The position numbers and the translations under genes are program-made. From Treponema sp. UBA1747 (GTDB lineage Bacteria > Spirochaetota > Spirochaetia > Treponematales > Treponemataceae): a stretch of DNA of 64,000 nt. Shown here piece after piece: positions 8,203-16,299 of this stretch. The DNA is taken from assembly GCA_002315375.1 (NCBI GenBank), contig DCHR01000011.1, positions 10,365 through 74,364 on the forward strand, in the 5' to 3' direction. Position 1 is the first letter of the stretch; each line of letters opens with the position of its first letter. Below the pieces are notes generated by a model that was given only the letters and a program-made list of their open reading frames with translations, ran no database searches and had not been told where the DNA came from.

Positions 8203-9573
8203 GTGAAAAAAAATCAGATTGACATGACTGAGGGATCGATTGTCGCAAAACTTATTGCGTTTTCGGTCCCTCTCATAATTTCAAGTATATTACAACTTCT
8301 CTTTAATGCCGCTGATGTTGTGGTGGTAGGACGTTTTGCGGGAGACAATTCTCTTGCAGCGGTTGGTTCTACCGCCAGTTTGATTCATATGCTGGTAAAT
8401 TTATTTACAGGTCTTGCAACTGGAACAACAGTTGTTGCTGCAAATTATTTTGGTGCTCGCGACAAAGAAAAACTTCATGATACGGTTCATACATCGATGG
8501 TTGTCAGTTTATGGAGTGGTGTAATTCTTACAGTAGTCGGTATTTTTGGTGCCAAAAGAATTCTTCTCTTAATGGGCTCGCCTGAAGAAGTTCTGCCGTT
8601 GGCCCAGCTTTATCTTAAAGTTTATTTTGCAGGAATTACTGCCAGCATGATCTACAACTTTGGCAGTGCTCTTCTTCGTGCTAAAGGGGATACTCAGCGT
8701 CCTTTGATCATTCTTCTGGTTGCCGGTGTTATAAATGTAATTCTCAATCTGATTTTTGTCATTTCTCTCAAAATGGATGTTGCAGGAGTTGCACTGGCTA
8801 CTGTTATTTCTCAGTGCTTTGCTGCTGCCGTTGTTGTAATTATTCTGCTTCACGAACAGGATGATTTTCATTTGAACATAGCTGAACTTAAAATAAACGG
8901 GACAATTTTATCCCGGATTGTACGTATCGGAGTTCCGGCCGGGGTTCAGGGGATACTGTTCAGTTTTTCAAACGTAATTATTCAGAGCTCTGTAAACTCC
9001 TTCGGTGCAATAGTTGTGGCCGGAAACTCTGCAGGTTCAAATATTGAAGGTTTTGTCTGGACTTCTATGAATGGTTTGAGTCAGGGAGTTATGACTTTTG
9101 CCGGTCAGAATCTTGGAGCCGGAAAAACTGAAAGAATCAGAAAACTCCCTTTAATCAGTCAGCTGATGGTTATTGTTGAAGGACTTGTCCTTGGAAATCT
9201 TGTTGTGCTTTTTTCACCGGTTCTCCTTTCTCTGTATACTCAGAATCCGGATGTTATTGCAGAAGGTGTAATCCGAATCCGTATGGTTTGTACTTTGTAT
9301 TGTCTTTGCGGAATGATGGACTGTATGGCAAATCTTTTGAGAGGAATAGGGCACAGTCTTCTTCCGATGGTTGTTACAATTTTCGGCGCCTGCGGACTCC
9401 GTCTTCTCTGGATTTTTACAGGTTTCCGGTTAGTAGAAAAGTTTCATAACATGAAGTCTCTTCTTGCAACTTATCCTGTTTCCTGGTCTGTAACCTGGAG
9501 TGTTCTTGTAATCTGTTTTGTAATCATCTACCACAAAGAGTTTAAAAATAAAACCGCAGGAGTTTCAGAATGA
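8203..9573 (+). CDS. MATE-family multidrug/sodium antiporter
   Basis: A 456-residue protein with about twelve transmembrane segments in two homologous halves. The opening SIVAKLIAFSVPLIISSILQ and NAADVVVVGRFAG are typical of MATE exporters, which expel cationic compounds in exchange for Na+ or H+. It starts with GTG directly after the dapL stop codon, so it is probably in the same transcript; no clear Shine-Dalgarno is seen. An alternative ATG lies at 8224. It overlaps the next gene by 4 nt. Confidence 0.9.
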   Translation: MKKNQIDMTEGSIVAKLIAFSVPLIISSILQLLFNAADVVVVGRFAGDNSLAAVGSTASLIHMLVNLFTGLATGTTVVAANYFGARDKEKLHDTVHTSMVVSLWSGVILTVVGIFGAKRILLLMGSPEEVLPLAQLYLKVYFAGITASMIYNFGSALLRAKGDTQRPLIILLVAGVINVILNLIFVISLKMDVAGVALATVISQCFAAAVVVIILLHEQDDFHLNIAELKINGTILSRIVRIGVPAGVQGILFSFSNVIIQSSVNSFGAIVVAGNSAGSNIEGFVWTSMNGLSQGVMTFAGQNLGAGKTERIRKLPLISQLMVIVEGLVLGNLVVLFSPVLLSLYTQNPDVIAEGVIRIRMVCTLYCLCGMMDCMANLLRGIGHSLLPMVVTIFGACGLRLLWIFTGFRLVEKFHNMKSLLATYPVSWSVTWSVLVICFVIIYHKEFKNKTAGVSE

Positions 9574-10337
9574 GCGGAACTTTTGAGGGCAGCACAGACA
9601 TATCTGTTGAAATAAAACCGGAAGAAAGGATTGATACTTTGAAGACGTCGGGCTTTAAGGTTATCCAGGAAGAAAAGCGGTTCTGTTTTGGTATTGATGC
9701 GGTTCTGCTTGCTGATTTTGCGCGGACTCGTAAAAAAGAAAAATGCTGCGATTTTGGAACAGGAACCGGAATTATTCCTTTGCTGCTGTCAGCAAAAAAT
9801 TCTTCCCTTCATATTGATGCTCTTGAAATACAGACAGAATCTGCAGACATGGCTCAACGCTCTGTAAAACTCAACGCCCTTGAAAACAGAATCAATGTTG
9901 TGGAAGGGGATATAAAAATAGCTTCTGAAATATTCGAAAAGAATTCTTATGATGTAGTTACGTCGAATCCACCGTATATGATTGCAGAACACGGGGAAGG
10001 GAACGGAAATGATGAAAAAACAATTGCACGTCATGAAGTGCTTTGTACTCTGGAAGACGTTGTCCGTTCTGCTTCAGAGCTTTTAAAAAGTCAGGGCCGT
10101 TTTTACATGATTCATAAACCTTTCCGCCTGGCAGAAATTATGTCTGTAATGATGAAGTATAAACTGGAACCAAAACGAATGAGGCTCTGTTATCCTTATG
10201 TCGATAAAGAACCGACTATGGTTTTGATTGAAGGGGTAAAATGTGCAAAAAGCCGAATTACAGTAGAGTCTCCGTTAATTGTATATGAAAAATCCGGCGG
10301 TTATACAAAAGAAGTGCAGGAGATTTACGCTCGTTAG
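9570..10337 (+). CDS. TrmN6/YfiC-like N6-adenine tRNA methyltransferase
   Basis: A 255-residue class I methyltransferase. DFGTGTGIIPLLL (about 52) binds S-adenosylmethionine, and TSNPPYM (about 130) is the NPPY motif of N6-adenine methylases. The preceding FKVIQEEKRFCFGIDAVLLADF is the usual N-terminus of the family that modifies A37 of tRNA1(Val). The start overlaps the MATE stop (ATGA), with AGGAG just upstream. Exact target is inferred from the family. Confidence 0.85.
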   Translation: MSGTFEGSTDISVEIKPEERIDTLKTSGFKVIQEEKRFCFGIDAVLLADFARTRKKEKCCDFGTGTGIIPLLLSAKNSSLHIDALEIQTESADMAQRSVKLNALENRINVVEGDIKIASEIFEKNSYDVVTSNPPYMIAEHGEGNGNDEKTIARHEVLCTLEDVVRSASELLKSQGRFYMIHKPFRLAEIMSVMMKYKLEPKRMRLCYPYVDKEPTMVLIEGVKCAKSRITVESPLIVYEKSGGYTKEVQEIYAR

Positions 10338-10349
10338 AAAAACTTTGGG

Positions 10350-10355
10350 TATAAT
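10350..10355 (+). promoter_or_regulatory. -10 element of exonuclease gene (leaderless type)
   Basis: Perfect TATAAT at 10350-10355, six bases, then the ATG at 10362. No ribosome site is possible in this space. Confidence 0.6.
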
Positions 10356-10361
10356 TTATTT

Positions 10362-10961
10362 ATGGATTTTGTTGCAATAGATTTTGAGACGGGAACTCAG
10401 CATAAAAACAGTGCCATTTCTGTAGGTCTTGTAAAATTCGAGGGGAGTGAAAAAACTGATACTTATTACACTCTCATAAGACCTCCTGTTTTGTATATCG
10501 ATCCTTTTAATACTTCGATTCATCATCTTACTTTGGATGATGTTATTGATGCTCCAACCTTTGATCAGATTTTTCCGGCCATTCAGTCTTTTGCAGGAAA
10601 TCTTCCCTTTGCAGCCCATAATGCTGGTTTTGATATGGGCGTTTTGAAAGCGACTCTCCAGCATTATGAAATTCCGGTTCCACAGTATAAGTATTTTGAT
10701 TCAGTTCATTTAAGCCGGAAAATTTATCCTGAAATAGAAAGTCATAAGCTTACTTTTCTTGGTGATTATTTTGGCATTGAATATGACGCCCACAATGCCC
10801 TGGCCGATGCCGAAACCTGCGGTAAAGTTATTCTGAACTGTGCAAAACGTCTTATTTCAGAAAACAAGATCAAAGGTCCCACAAAAGACCTGACAGAACT
10901 TACAGTCCAGAATTTTTTGAAAAGTGCCAGCGTGAAACTGAAGGTAGTGCAGCCGGTTTAG
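10362..10961 (+). CDS. DnaQ-like 3'-5' exonuclease
   Basis: A 199-residue exonuclease with all DEDDh residues visible: DFETG (Exo I, about 5), AAHNAGFDMGVL (Exo II, about 86) and HNALADAETC (Exo III, about 146). It matches the stand-alone epsilon-type exonucleases that trim DNA or RNA ends; no polymerase or BRCT domain is attached. Monocistronic by its own TATAAT and downstream hairpins. Confidence 0.9.
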   Translation: MDFVAIDFETGTQHKNSAISVGLVKFEGSEKTDTYYTLIRPPVLYIDPFNTSIHHLTLDDVIDAPTFDQIFPAIQSFAGNLPFAAHNAGFDMGVLKATLQHYEIPVPQYKYFDSVHLSRKIYPEIESHKLTFLGDYFGIEYDAHNALADAETCGKVILNCAKRLISENKIKGPTKDLTELTVQNFLKSASVKLKVVQPV

Positions 10962-10963
10962 AA

Positions 10964-11002
10964 AGTTTGTCCGGGGATGTTATGCAGATATCTCGACAAA
11001 CT
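10964..11002 (+). repeat. Long-loop inverted repeat after exonuclease gene
   Basis: AGTTTGTC at 10964-10971 and its complement at 10995-11002 flank a 23-bp loop. No T run follows, so it is not a standard terminator. Function not known. Confidence 0.45.
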
Positions 11003-11044
11003 GAATTTTCCGCTGGCAGAGCCAATGTCCGTTAAAACAAAAAT

Positions 11045-11095
11045 GCCGGCCGCTACAGAATTTTTCATTCTGTCACACAGCCGGCTTCGGTTTTT
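11045..11095 (-). terminator. Bidirectional terminator between exonuclease gene and icd
   Basis: Outer GCCGGC pair (11045-11050 and 11080-11085) and inner 7-bp stem (11055-11061 with 11067-11073). The minus side continues into an ATTTTTGTTTT tract and the plus side into TTTTT, so it can serve both convergent genes. Confidence 0.75.
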
Positions 11096-11130
11096 ATCTG
11101 ATTGTCAATTGTGAATTATGAATCAGCAAG

Positions 11131-11240
11131 TTTTTCAGCAATTGCGTCAATATATTCGACGCAGGCTTCGCCTGCTTCCTGGAAGCTGCGCTTCCAGCCT
11201 ACATGTTGCTCAGTCTTTCAGCAATTGCATCAATGTATTC
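11131..11240 (-). repeat. Duplicated icd 3' end flanking two triloop hairpins
   Basis: Bases 11217-11240 (inside icd) recur at 11134-11157 with two differences in 24. On the minus strand both blocks encode EYIDAIAE, and both differences are in third codon positions. The outer copy goes on to encode KLADS and a stop; the gene itself ends RLSNM and a stop. Between them lie two hairpins: 11161-11175 (6-bp stem, loop TTC) and 11179-11197 (8-bp stem, loop TGC). The outer copy is 83 bp away and in another frame, so it is not translated as part of icd. Confidence 0.85.
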
Positions 11241-12404
11241 CCAAGAGTTCAGAACCTTCTTTGCAGGTGGGTTTGCGATGCGTGCAATGTCACCTGTCAT
11301 GTATCCGTCTTCGATAGTTCCAAGTGTTGCAGCTTCAAGTTTCTTTGCAAATTCTACAAGTTCCGGAGTTCCGTCCAGTTCACCGCGTTTTGCAAGGGCA
11401 CCTGTCCAGGCAAAAATTGTAGCTACAGGGTTTGTAGAAGTTTTTTCGCCTTTCAGGTAGCGGTAGTAGTGCTTCTGAACAGTTCCGTGTGAAGCTTCGT
11501 ATTCGAAGTTTCCGTCAGGGCTTACCAGAACAGATGTCATCATGGCCAGGCTTCCACAGGCAGAAGCAATCATGTCTGACATAACGTCGCCGTCGTAGTT
11601 TTTTGTTGCCCACATGAATCCGCCTTCAGAACGCATTACGCGTGCTACAGCATCGTCAATGAGAGTGTAGAAGTATTCAATTCCGGCTGCTTCAAATTTT
11701 GCCTTGAATTCTTCATCATAGATTTTCTGGAAAATTGCCTTGAAGTTTCCGTCATAAGTTTTTGAGATTGTGTCTTTTGCACCAAACCAAACAGAGATTT
11801 TGCGGTCCAGGGCGTATGTGAGACAGCAGCGAGCAAAGCTTTCGATTGATTTGTCCAGGTTGTGGATTCCCTGAATGATTCCAGGTCCCGGCATGTCTTT
11901 AATAAGCTTGCGGATTACTGTTCCGTCTTCGCCTGTAAATACCAGTTCTGCTTTTCCGGCGGAGGGAGTTTTAATTTCTGTATTCTTGTAAATGTCACCG
12001 TAAGCATGGCGGCCAAGAACAATTGGTTTTTCCCAGCATGAAACTGTTCCGTGAACATTTTTTACAAAGATCGGCTCACGGAAAACTGTTCCGTCCAGTT
12101 CTGCACGGATGATTCCGTTTGGAGAAGGAGTAAGCTGTTTAAGATTGTATTCTTCTACACGTGCCTGATTCGATGTAATTGTTGCACATTTTACACCAAC
12201 ACCAAGACGTTTGATGGCTGCAGCACTTTCATAAGTAACTTTGTCATCTGTATTGTCGCGGTTTTTCAAACCAAGGTCGTAGTATTCTGTTTTAAGATCA
12301 ACGAAAGGAAGAATCAGCTTGTCTTTAATAAGCTGCCAAAGAACGCGTGTCATTTCATCACCGTCAAGTTCGGCAATGGCGTTTTTCATCTGTATTTTTG
12401 CCAT
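11199..12404 (-). CDS. icd: NADP-type isocitrate dehydrogenase, eukaryote-like subfamily
   Basis: A 401-residue enzyme oxidising isocitrate to 2-oxoglutarate. The opening [18 protein letters not shown], the [22 protein letters not shown] stretch near 90 and [13 protein letters not shown] near 127 are those of the homodimeric 'eukaryotic-type' NADP enzymes, not of E. coli Icd. [15 protein letters not shown] near 330 is the usual C-terminal signature. It most likely supplies 2-oxoglutarate for glutamate synthesis. The start codon follows a hairpin whose 3' arm contains the AGAGG ribosome site. The last codons are duplicated downstream (see 11131-11240), suggesting the C-terminal end was replaced at some time. 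Confidence 0.92.
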   Translation of the reverse strand: MAKIQMKNAIAELDGDEMTRVLWQLIKDKLILPFVDLKTEYYDLGLKNRDNTDDKVTYESAAAIKRLGVGVKCATITSNQARVEEYNLKQLTPSPNGIIRAELDGTVFREPIFVKNVHGTVSCWEKPIVLGRHAYGDIYKNTEIKTPSAGKAELVFTGEDGTVIRKLIKDMPGPGIIQGIHNLDKSIESFARCCLTYALDRKISVWFGAKDTISKTYDGNFKAIFQKIYDEEFKAKFEAAGIEYFYTLIDDAVARVMRSEGGFMWATKNYDGDVMSDMIASACGSLAMMTSVLVSPDGNFEYEASHGTVQKHYYRYLKGEKTSTNPVATIFAWTGALAKRGELDGTPELVEFAKKLEAATLGTIEDGYMTGDIARIANPPAKKVLNSWEYIDAIAERLSNM

Positions 12405-12441
12405 AAAAAAAACCTCTGAAAGTTATAACTTTACAGAGGTT
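12405..12441 (-). terminator. Terminator-like palindrome overlapping the icd ribosome site
   Basis: Arms 12411-12418 and 12434-12441 are complementary and enclose a perfect 14-bp palindrome (12419-12432). On the minus strand the structure is followed by TTTTTTTT and then the icd ATG. It can end transcripts of the upstream outer-membrane gene, but its 3' arm holds the only Shine-Dalgarno of icd. Confidence 0.75.
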
Positions 12442-12447
12442 ATTATA
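12442..12447 (-). promoter_or_regulatory. Candidate -10 element for icd
   Basis: TATAAT on the minus strand immediately upstream of the palindrome; no convincing -35. Transcription would begin inside the first arm of the palindrome, leaving a shortened hairpin in the mRNA. Confidence 0.4.
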
Positions 12448-12479
12448 AAGAAATAGGAGAGTTGTTACTATATATAAAA

Positions 12480-13694
12480 TCAGAAAGATGATTTGTATCC
12501 GATATTTACCGTAACAGAGTCCTGAATCTTTGATGAAATCAGTCCCATAACGTTAAGAGATACCATGGAGTTGATTTCGCCTTCAGCAATTTTTGCAGAA
12601 ATATATGGAGTAACATAAAGCTGGAAATCCATGGATTTCACTGACGTCATCCAGGTTTCCAGGTTGTTCAAAGTCAGATTGTTAAAGGTAAGTCCTGTGT
12701 TGAGTCCCATATCAAAACCAGTATTGCGGCTTCTGAGTTTGTCTGTGAAAATATTCAGGTTTGCTCCCAGCTGGCCATTTACAAAGAAAAGAGATGAAAC
12801 TGTTTCAGGTGGCAGGAAGAAGAAACTGAGGTGAGTTTTTACAGTTTTTCCGGTAAAACGTGGTTCTATAAGAAAATAAATATCGTCTTTATCGATTTTG
12901 TTTATACCCTGGCCTGTTGTAAACAGACCTTTCAGGATTCCACCCTGGACGAAAAGTGATGAGGTATAGTAGTTTCCTATTAAGAAAGTGGCTCCAGTAT
13001 GCCAGTTTATTTTTTCTACTGCAAAAAGAACATCATCATATTTTCCCTTTGCAACAGGTGCCCCTAAGCCAAGATTAATGTCAAAAGTAAGGAATCTTTG
13101 GGTTCCGCCTAAACGGAAATCGGTATTTACCGAATGTGTATTTTCAGAAGTATTGTTCATGTATGCGTAAATACCCAGTGCTACCGGTCCTTTGAAGCGC
13201 ATAATGTCACATAATCCGAAACCTGACTGATTAAAAAGGAGATTTCCGGATACATTCTGCCATGTTTCAGTGATTCGGGATGAAATCGGGGCGATACCGA
13301 ACTGACGGGTTAAAAATAAATCGCTTCCGATAGGTTCGTAATTTCCCATATACAGACTGAAATAGTTGTTAAAAGAATCGATTTTCTGCCGGATTGTGAA
13401 GGATACTTCATCCACCTGGAAAAGGGACGTGGTTTTTCCAAAAGGAGCGTTTTCCATAAGGTTATCAGTTTGAAGGGAAAAACTGATACGACTCCAAACA
13501 TTCTGTGAAAAATTTGCCTGACCTGAGAGATATGCGTCCAGTAAAACTGCAGGTTTTATGTTATTTTCAGCATTTTGTTCTGCTTTGACTTTTATTATTC
13601 CGCCTGCAATTCCTGAAAAGAAGGTTTCGCAGAAAAGATTCAACGAAATATAAAAGAGGAGTCCTGTTATTATAATTTTTTTAGTTGAAAACAT
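12480..13694 (-). CDS. Predicted outer-membrane beta-barrel protein, unknown function
   Basis: A 404-residue protein with a signal peptide (IIITGLLFYISLNLFC, cleavage near ETFFSG). The rest has repeated short amphipathic strands with many glycine, asparagine and aromatic residues and ends NIGYKSSF, a terminal phenylalanine typical of outer-membrane barrels. The ATG at 13694 follows GATGAGG. No specific family recognised; it looks like a spirochaete-specific secreted protein. It lies divergent from cheA and upstream of icd in the same direction. Confidence 0.65.
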   Translation of the reverse strand: MFSTKKIIITGLLFYISLNLFCETFFSGIAGGIIKVKAEQNAENNIKPAVLLDAYLSGQANFSQNVWSRISFSLQTDNLMENAPFGKTTSLFQVDEVSFTIRQKIDSFNNYFSLYMGNYEPIGSDLFLTRQFGIAPISSRITETWQNVSGNLLFNQSGFGLCDIMRFKGPVALGIYAYMNNTSENTHSVNTDFRLGGTQRFLTFDINLGLGAPVAKGKYDDVLFAVEKINWHTGATFLIGNYYTSSLFVQGGILKGLFTTGQGINKIDKDDIYFLIEPRFTGKTVKTHLSFFFLPPETVSSLFFVNGQLGANLNIFTDKLRSRNTGFDMGLNTGLTFNNLTLNNLETWMTSVKSMDFQLYVTPYISAKIAEGEINSMVSLNVMGLISSKIQDSVTVNIGYKSSF

Positions 13695-13801
13695 TATTTT
13701 GCCTCATCTGATTATCGGCAGAATTTAGTTTTTTCTTGAAGATATATGATGTATAAAAATTAGAGAAATTGGATATTTTTGATGTTTTTGTCTAAAATTA
13801 C

Positions 13802-13829
13802 TTGAAATCTGTTGCTTTCGGTATATAAT
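13802..13829 (+). promoter_or_regulatory. Promoter of chemotaxis operon (leaderless type)
   Basis: TTGAAA at 13802-13807, 16 bp, TATAAT at 13824-13829, then seven bases to the ATG at 13837. An upstream in-frame ATG at 13828 overlaps the -10 hexamer and is therefore unlikely to be the start. Confidence 0.65.
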
Positions 13830-13836
13830 GGTAAGT

Positions 13837-16281
13837 ATGAGTGATTATCTTGATCCGAATAATGAAGAACTTCTCAAAGATTTTTTCGCTGAGGCAGAAC
13901 AGCAGGTAGAACAGCTTGAAAGTAATGTTCTGGTTATTGAAAACGATCCTGCAAACCATGAGGCTATCGATGAGATTTTCCGCGCTGCACATACCTTAAA
14001 AGGTGGTTCAGCTACAGTTGAAATGATGGAACTTTCCACATTCACACATTCTGTTGAAGACGTACTCGATGAGATTCGTTCTGACAGACTGGCGGTTGAT
14101 GAAGATGTTGTTGACCTTCTGCTTACTTCTATCGATGTAGTCAAGGCTATGCTTGAATCACGAAGAAACGGAGTAGTTTATGAAGAAGATACAACGGAAG
14201 TAGTTAATAAACTGCATTCATATCTTCCAGGAAACGGTAAAAAGGCCGCAGTTTCTGAAAAACCAAAAGCACCTGCAGGTATGGGACCTTCTCTTACTTT
14301 GAAAGCGGAACCGACACCAGCTCCAGAAGTTTCTGCACAGACTCCATTTACAGTGCCTGTTCTGGAAGAATCGGAATATCGTGAAATGATTGATTCTCTT
14401 GAGGCCGGACAGAAACTTTGGTGTGTATCTGTAAAATTTGATGAAAACAATCCTATGAACTCTGTGGGTGGTATTCAGGTTTTTGCATCTCTGAAAAATG
14501 CCGGAAATGTTCTTAAAACAGTTCCTGATTTTGATGCCCTGTACGAAGACCAGTTCTATGAGTTTGTTTATTACTTCATCGGTTCATCTAATTCCGGGGC
14601 AGAACTTGAGGATGTTTCATTCCTTAGTGATGTAACTTTGGTTACAGATGCAAGTCAGATTAATGAAGAAAATTTTGGTGGAAAAGCATCTGCTTCAAAA
14701 CCAGTTGTTCCGGAGCCGGCTCCTGTAGTTGCTACAGTTTCAGCTCCTTCAAAACCAGCTGTTACAGCTGCTCCTCCAGAGGAAAAACCAGCAGAACCTG
14801 TTATTTCAGCTGCTAAAGTTGCAAAAGATGCAAAACCAGTTGCAGTTCCTGCTGAAGAAAAACCAAAAGCTGTTCCGGCATCGGGACAGGGAGCTGCAAG
14901 TCAGGGGTCAATTCTCCGTGTTGATTCACGTCGCATTGATTACCTTTTGAACCTTGTTTCTGAAACAGTTATTACAAAAGCTTCTTTCAACCAGCTTTCT
15001 ATACAGCTTGCAAACGAAAATGTTGTGTTTGCATCTCTGCAGAACTCTTATAAAGAAAGAGTTCGCAGACTTATGGATCAGCTTCCTTCTTATCTTGAGA
15101 AAGTACAGAATGGACAGACTGTATCTGACGTAAGAAAAGAAATGCTTAAAGAATACGGCGACCTTGGAACTGTATTTGATGCTTACGATCAGGATCAGAA
15201 AGCCATGTCCGGAAAACTCCGTACATATACTCAGACTCTGGGACGTATTTCTTCTGAACTTCAGGAAGGCGTAATGAAAATCCGAATGGTTCCTATCAAT
15301 CAGATTTTCAGCCGTTTCCCTCGTGTTGTCCGCGACCTTCAGCGTGATTTGAATAAAAAGATTCAGCTGGTTATTGAAGGTGAAGACACAGAACTTGATA
15401 AGTCAGTAGTAGAAGACCTTCTGGACCCTGTAATGCACTGTGTACGCAATTCTGTTGACCACGGAATTGAAATGCCTGAAGTACGTCGGGCCGCAGGTAA
15501 AGATGAAACAGGAACTGTTCTTCTTAAAGCATCAAATGAAGGTAACATGATTGTTATCGAAATCAGTGATGATGGTGCCGGAATTGATGTAGAAAAGGTA
15601 AAACAGAAGGCAATTGAAAAGGGATTGATTCATCCGGACAAGGTTCTTTCAGAACAGGATGCTTTCAACCTTATTATGGAACCTGGATTCTCGACAGCAG
15701 ATCATATTTCAAATATTTCTGGCCGTGGGGTTGGACTGGACGTTGTAAAGACAATGATTGCAAAGTTGAACGGAACAATGTCTATTACCTCTGCCAAAGG
15801 AAAGGGAACTTCATTTATTATCCGCCTTCCACTTACCCTTGCAATTATTCAGGGACTTCTGGTTCGCGTTGGAAAAGAAGTTTACTCTATTCCTATTGCA
15901 AACGTTATTGAATCACAGTGTATTAATCAGAGTGAAATCAGCCGCATTGATAATTATGAAACAATGGAAGTTCGTAATGAAGTTATCAGTGTACTCCGGC
16001 TGTCACGTCTGTTCGGCATAAAAGAAACTCTTGAATCTGATGAATGCTACGTAGTAATTGTAGGTTCACAGGAAAAGAAAATTGGTGTAATGGTTGATGC
16101 CCTTATCGGCGAAGAAGATGTTGTTATTAAACCACTTCGTGACCAGTTTACCAATTCTCCTGGAATTGCAGGTGCTTCTATCCTTGGTGATGGTTCGGTT
16201 TCTTTGATTATTGATGTAAGTCAATTGCTTGAACTGGGAGTTCGTCAGGAACTTTCGGCTCAGGGCCAGTCAATTGAATAA
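13837..16281 (+). CDS. cheA: Chemotaxis histidine kinase CheA
   Basis: An 814-residue kinase that phosphorylates CheY in response to receptors. P1 phosphotransfer domain at residues 1-105 with the phosphorylated histidine in AAHTLKGGSATV (about 52). A P2-like response-regulator docking domain spans about 165-290, then an Ala/Pro/Glu-rich linker to 365. The P3 dimerisation domain (from about 370, RIDYLLNLVSETV) holds a long extra helical stretch before the usual GRISSELQEGVMKIRMVP. P4 ATPase has HCVRNSVDHGIE, DDGAGID and GRGVGLDVVK. The C-terminal CheW-like P5 follows. The long P3 agrees with the atypical CheA described from Treponema denticola. First gene of a four-gene operon. Confidence 0.95.
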   Translation: MSDYLDPNNEELLKDFFAEAEQQVEQLESNVLVIENDPANHEAIDEIFRAAHTLKGGSATVEMMELSTFTHSVEDVLDEIRSDRLAVDEDVVDLLLTSIDVVKAMLESRRNGVVYEEDTTEVVNKLHSYLPGNGKKAAVSEKPKAPAGMGPSLTLKAEPTPAPEVSAQTPFTVPVLEESEYREMIDSLEAGQKLWCVSVKFDENNPMNSVGGIQVFASLKNAGNVLKTVPDFDALYEDQFYEFVYYFIGSSNSGAELEDVSFLSDVTLVTDASQINEENFGGKASASKPVVPEPAPVVATVSAPSKPAVTAAPPEEKPAEPVISAAKVAKDAKPVAVPAEEKPKAVPASGQGAASQGSILRVDSRRIDYLLNLVSETVITKASFNQLSIQLANENVVFASLQNSYKERVRRLMDQLPSYLEKVQNGQTVSDVRKEMLKEYGDLGTVFDAYDQDQKAMSGKLRTYTQTLGRISSELQEGVMKIRMVPINQIFSRFPRVVRDLQRDLNKKIQLVIEGEDTELDKSVVEDLLDPVMHCVRNSVDHGIEMPEVRRAAGKDETGTVLLKASNEGNMIVIEISDDGAGIDVEKVKQKAIEKGLIHPDKVLSEQDAFNLIMEPGFSTADHISNISGRGVGLDVVKTMIAKLNGTMSITSAKGKGTSFIIRLPLTLAIIQGLLVRVGKEVYSIPIANVIESQCINQSEISRIDNYETMEVRNEVISVLRLSRLFGIKETLESDECYVVIVGSQEKKIGVMVDALIGEEDVVIKPLRDQFTNSPGIAGASILGDGSVSLIIDVSQLLELGVRQELSAQGQSIE

Positions 16282-16299
16282 CGGGGAGCTTGATTGATT

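Noticed and set aside
11131..11201. icd as a frameshifted pseudogene with its true end further downstream
   Set aside because: The gene is full length with complete C-terminal motifs; the outer copy duplicates residues already present.
11118..11492. Open frame of 124 codons on the plus strand across the icd 3' end
   Set aside because: It lies antisense to icd and the duplicated end and has no recognisable protein features.
14690..14890. Repeated Pro/Ala/Glu codons in cheA that look like a tandem repeat
   Set aside because: It is the low-complexity linker between the P2-like and P3 domains.
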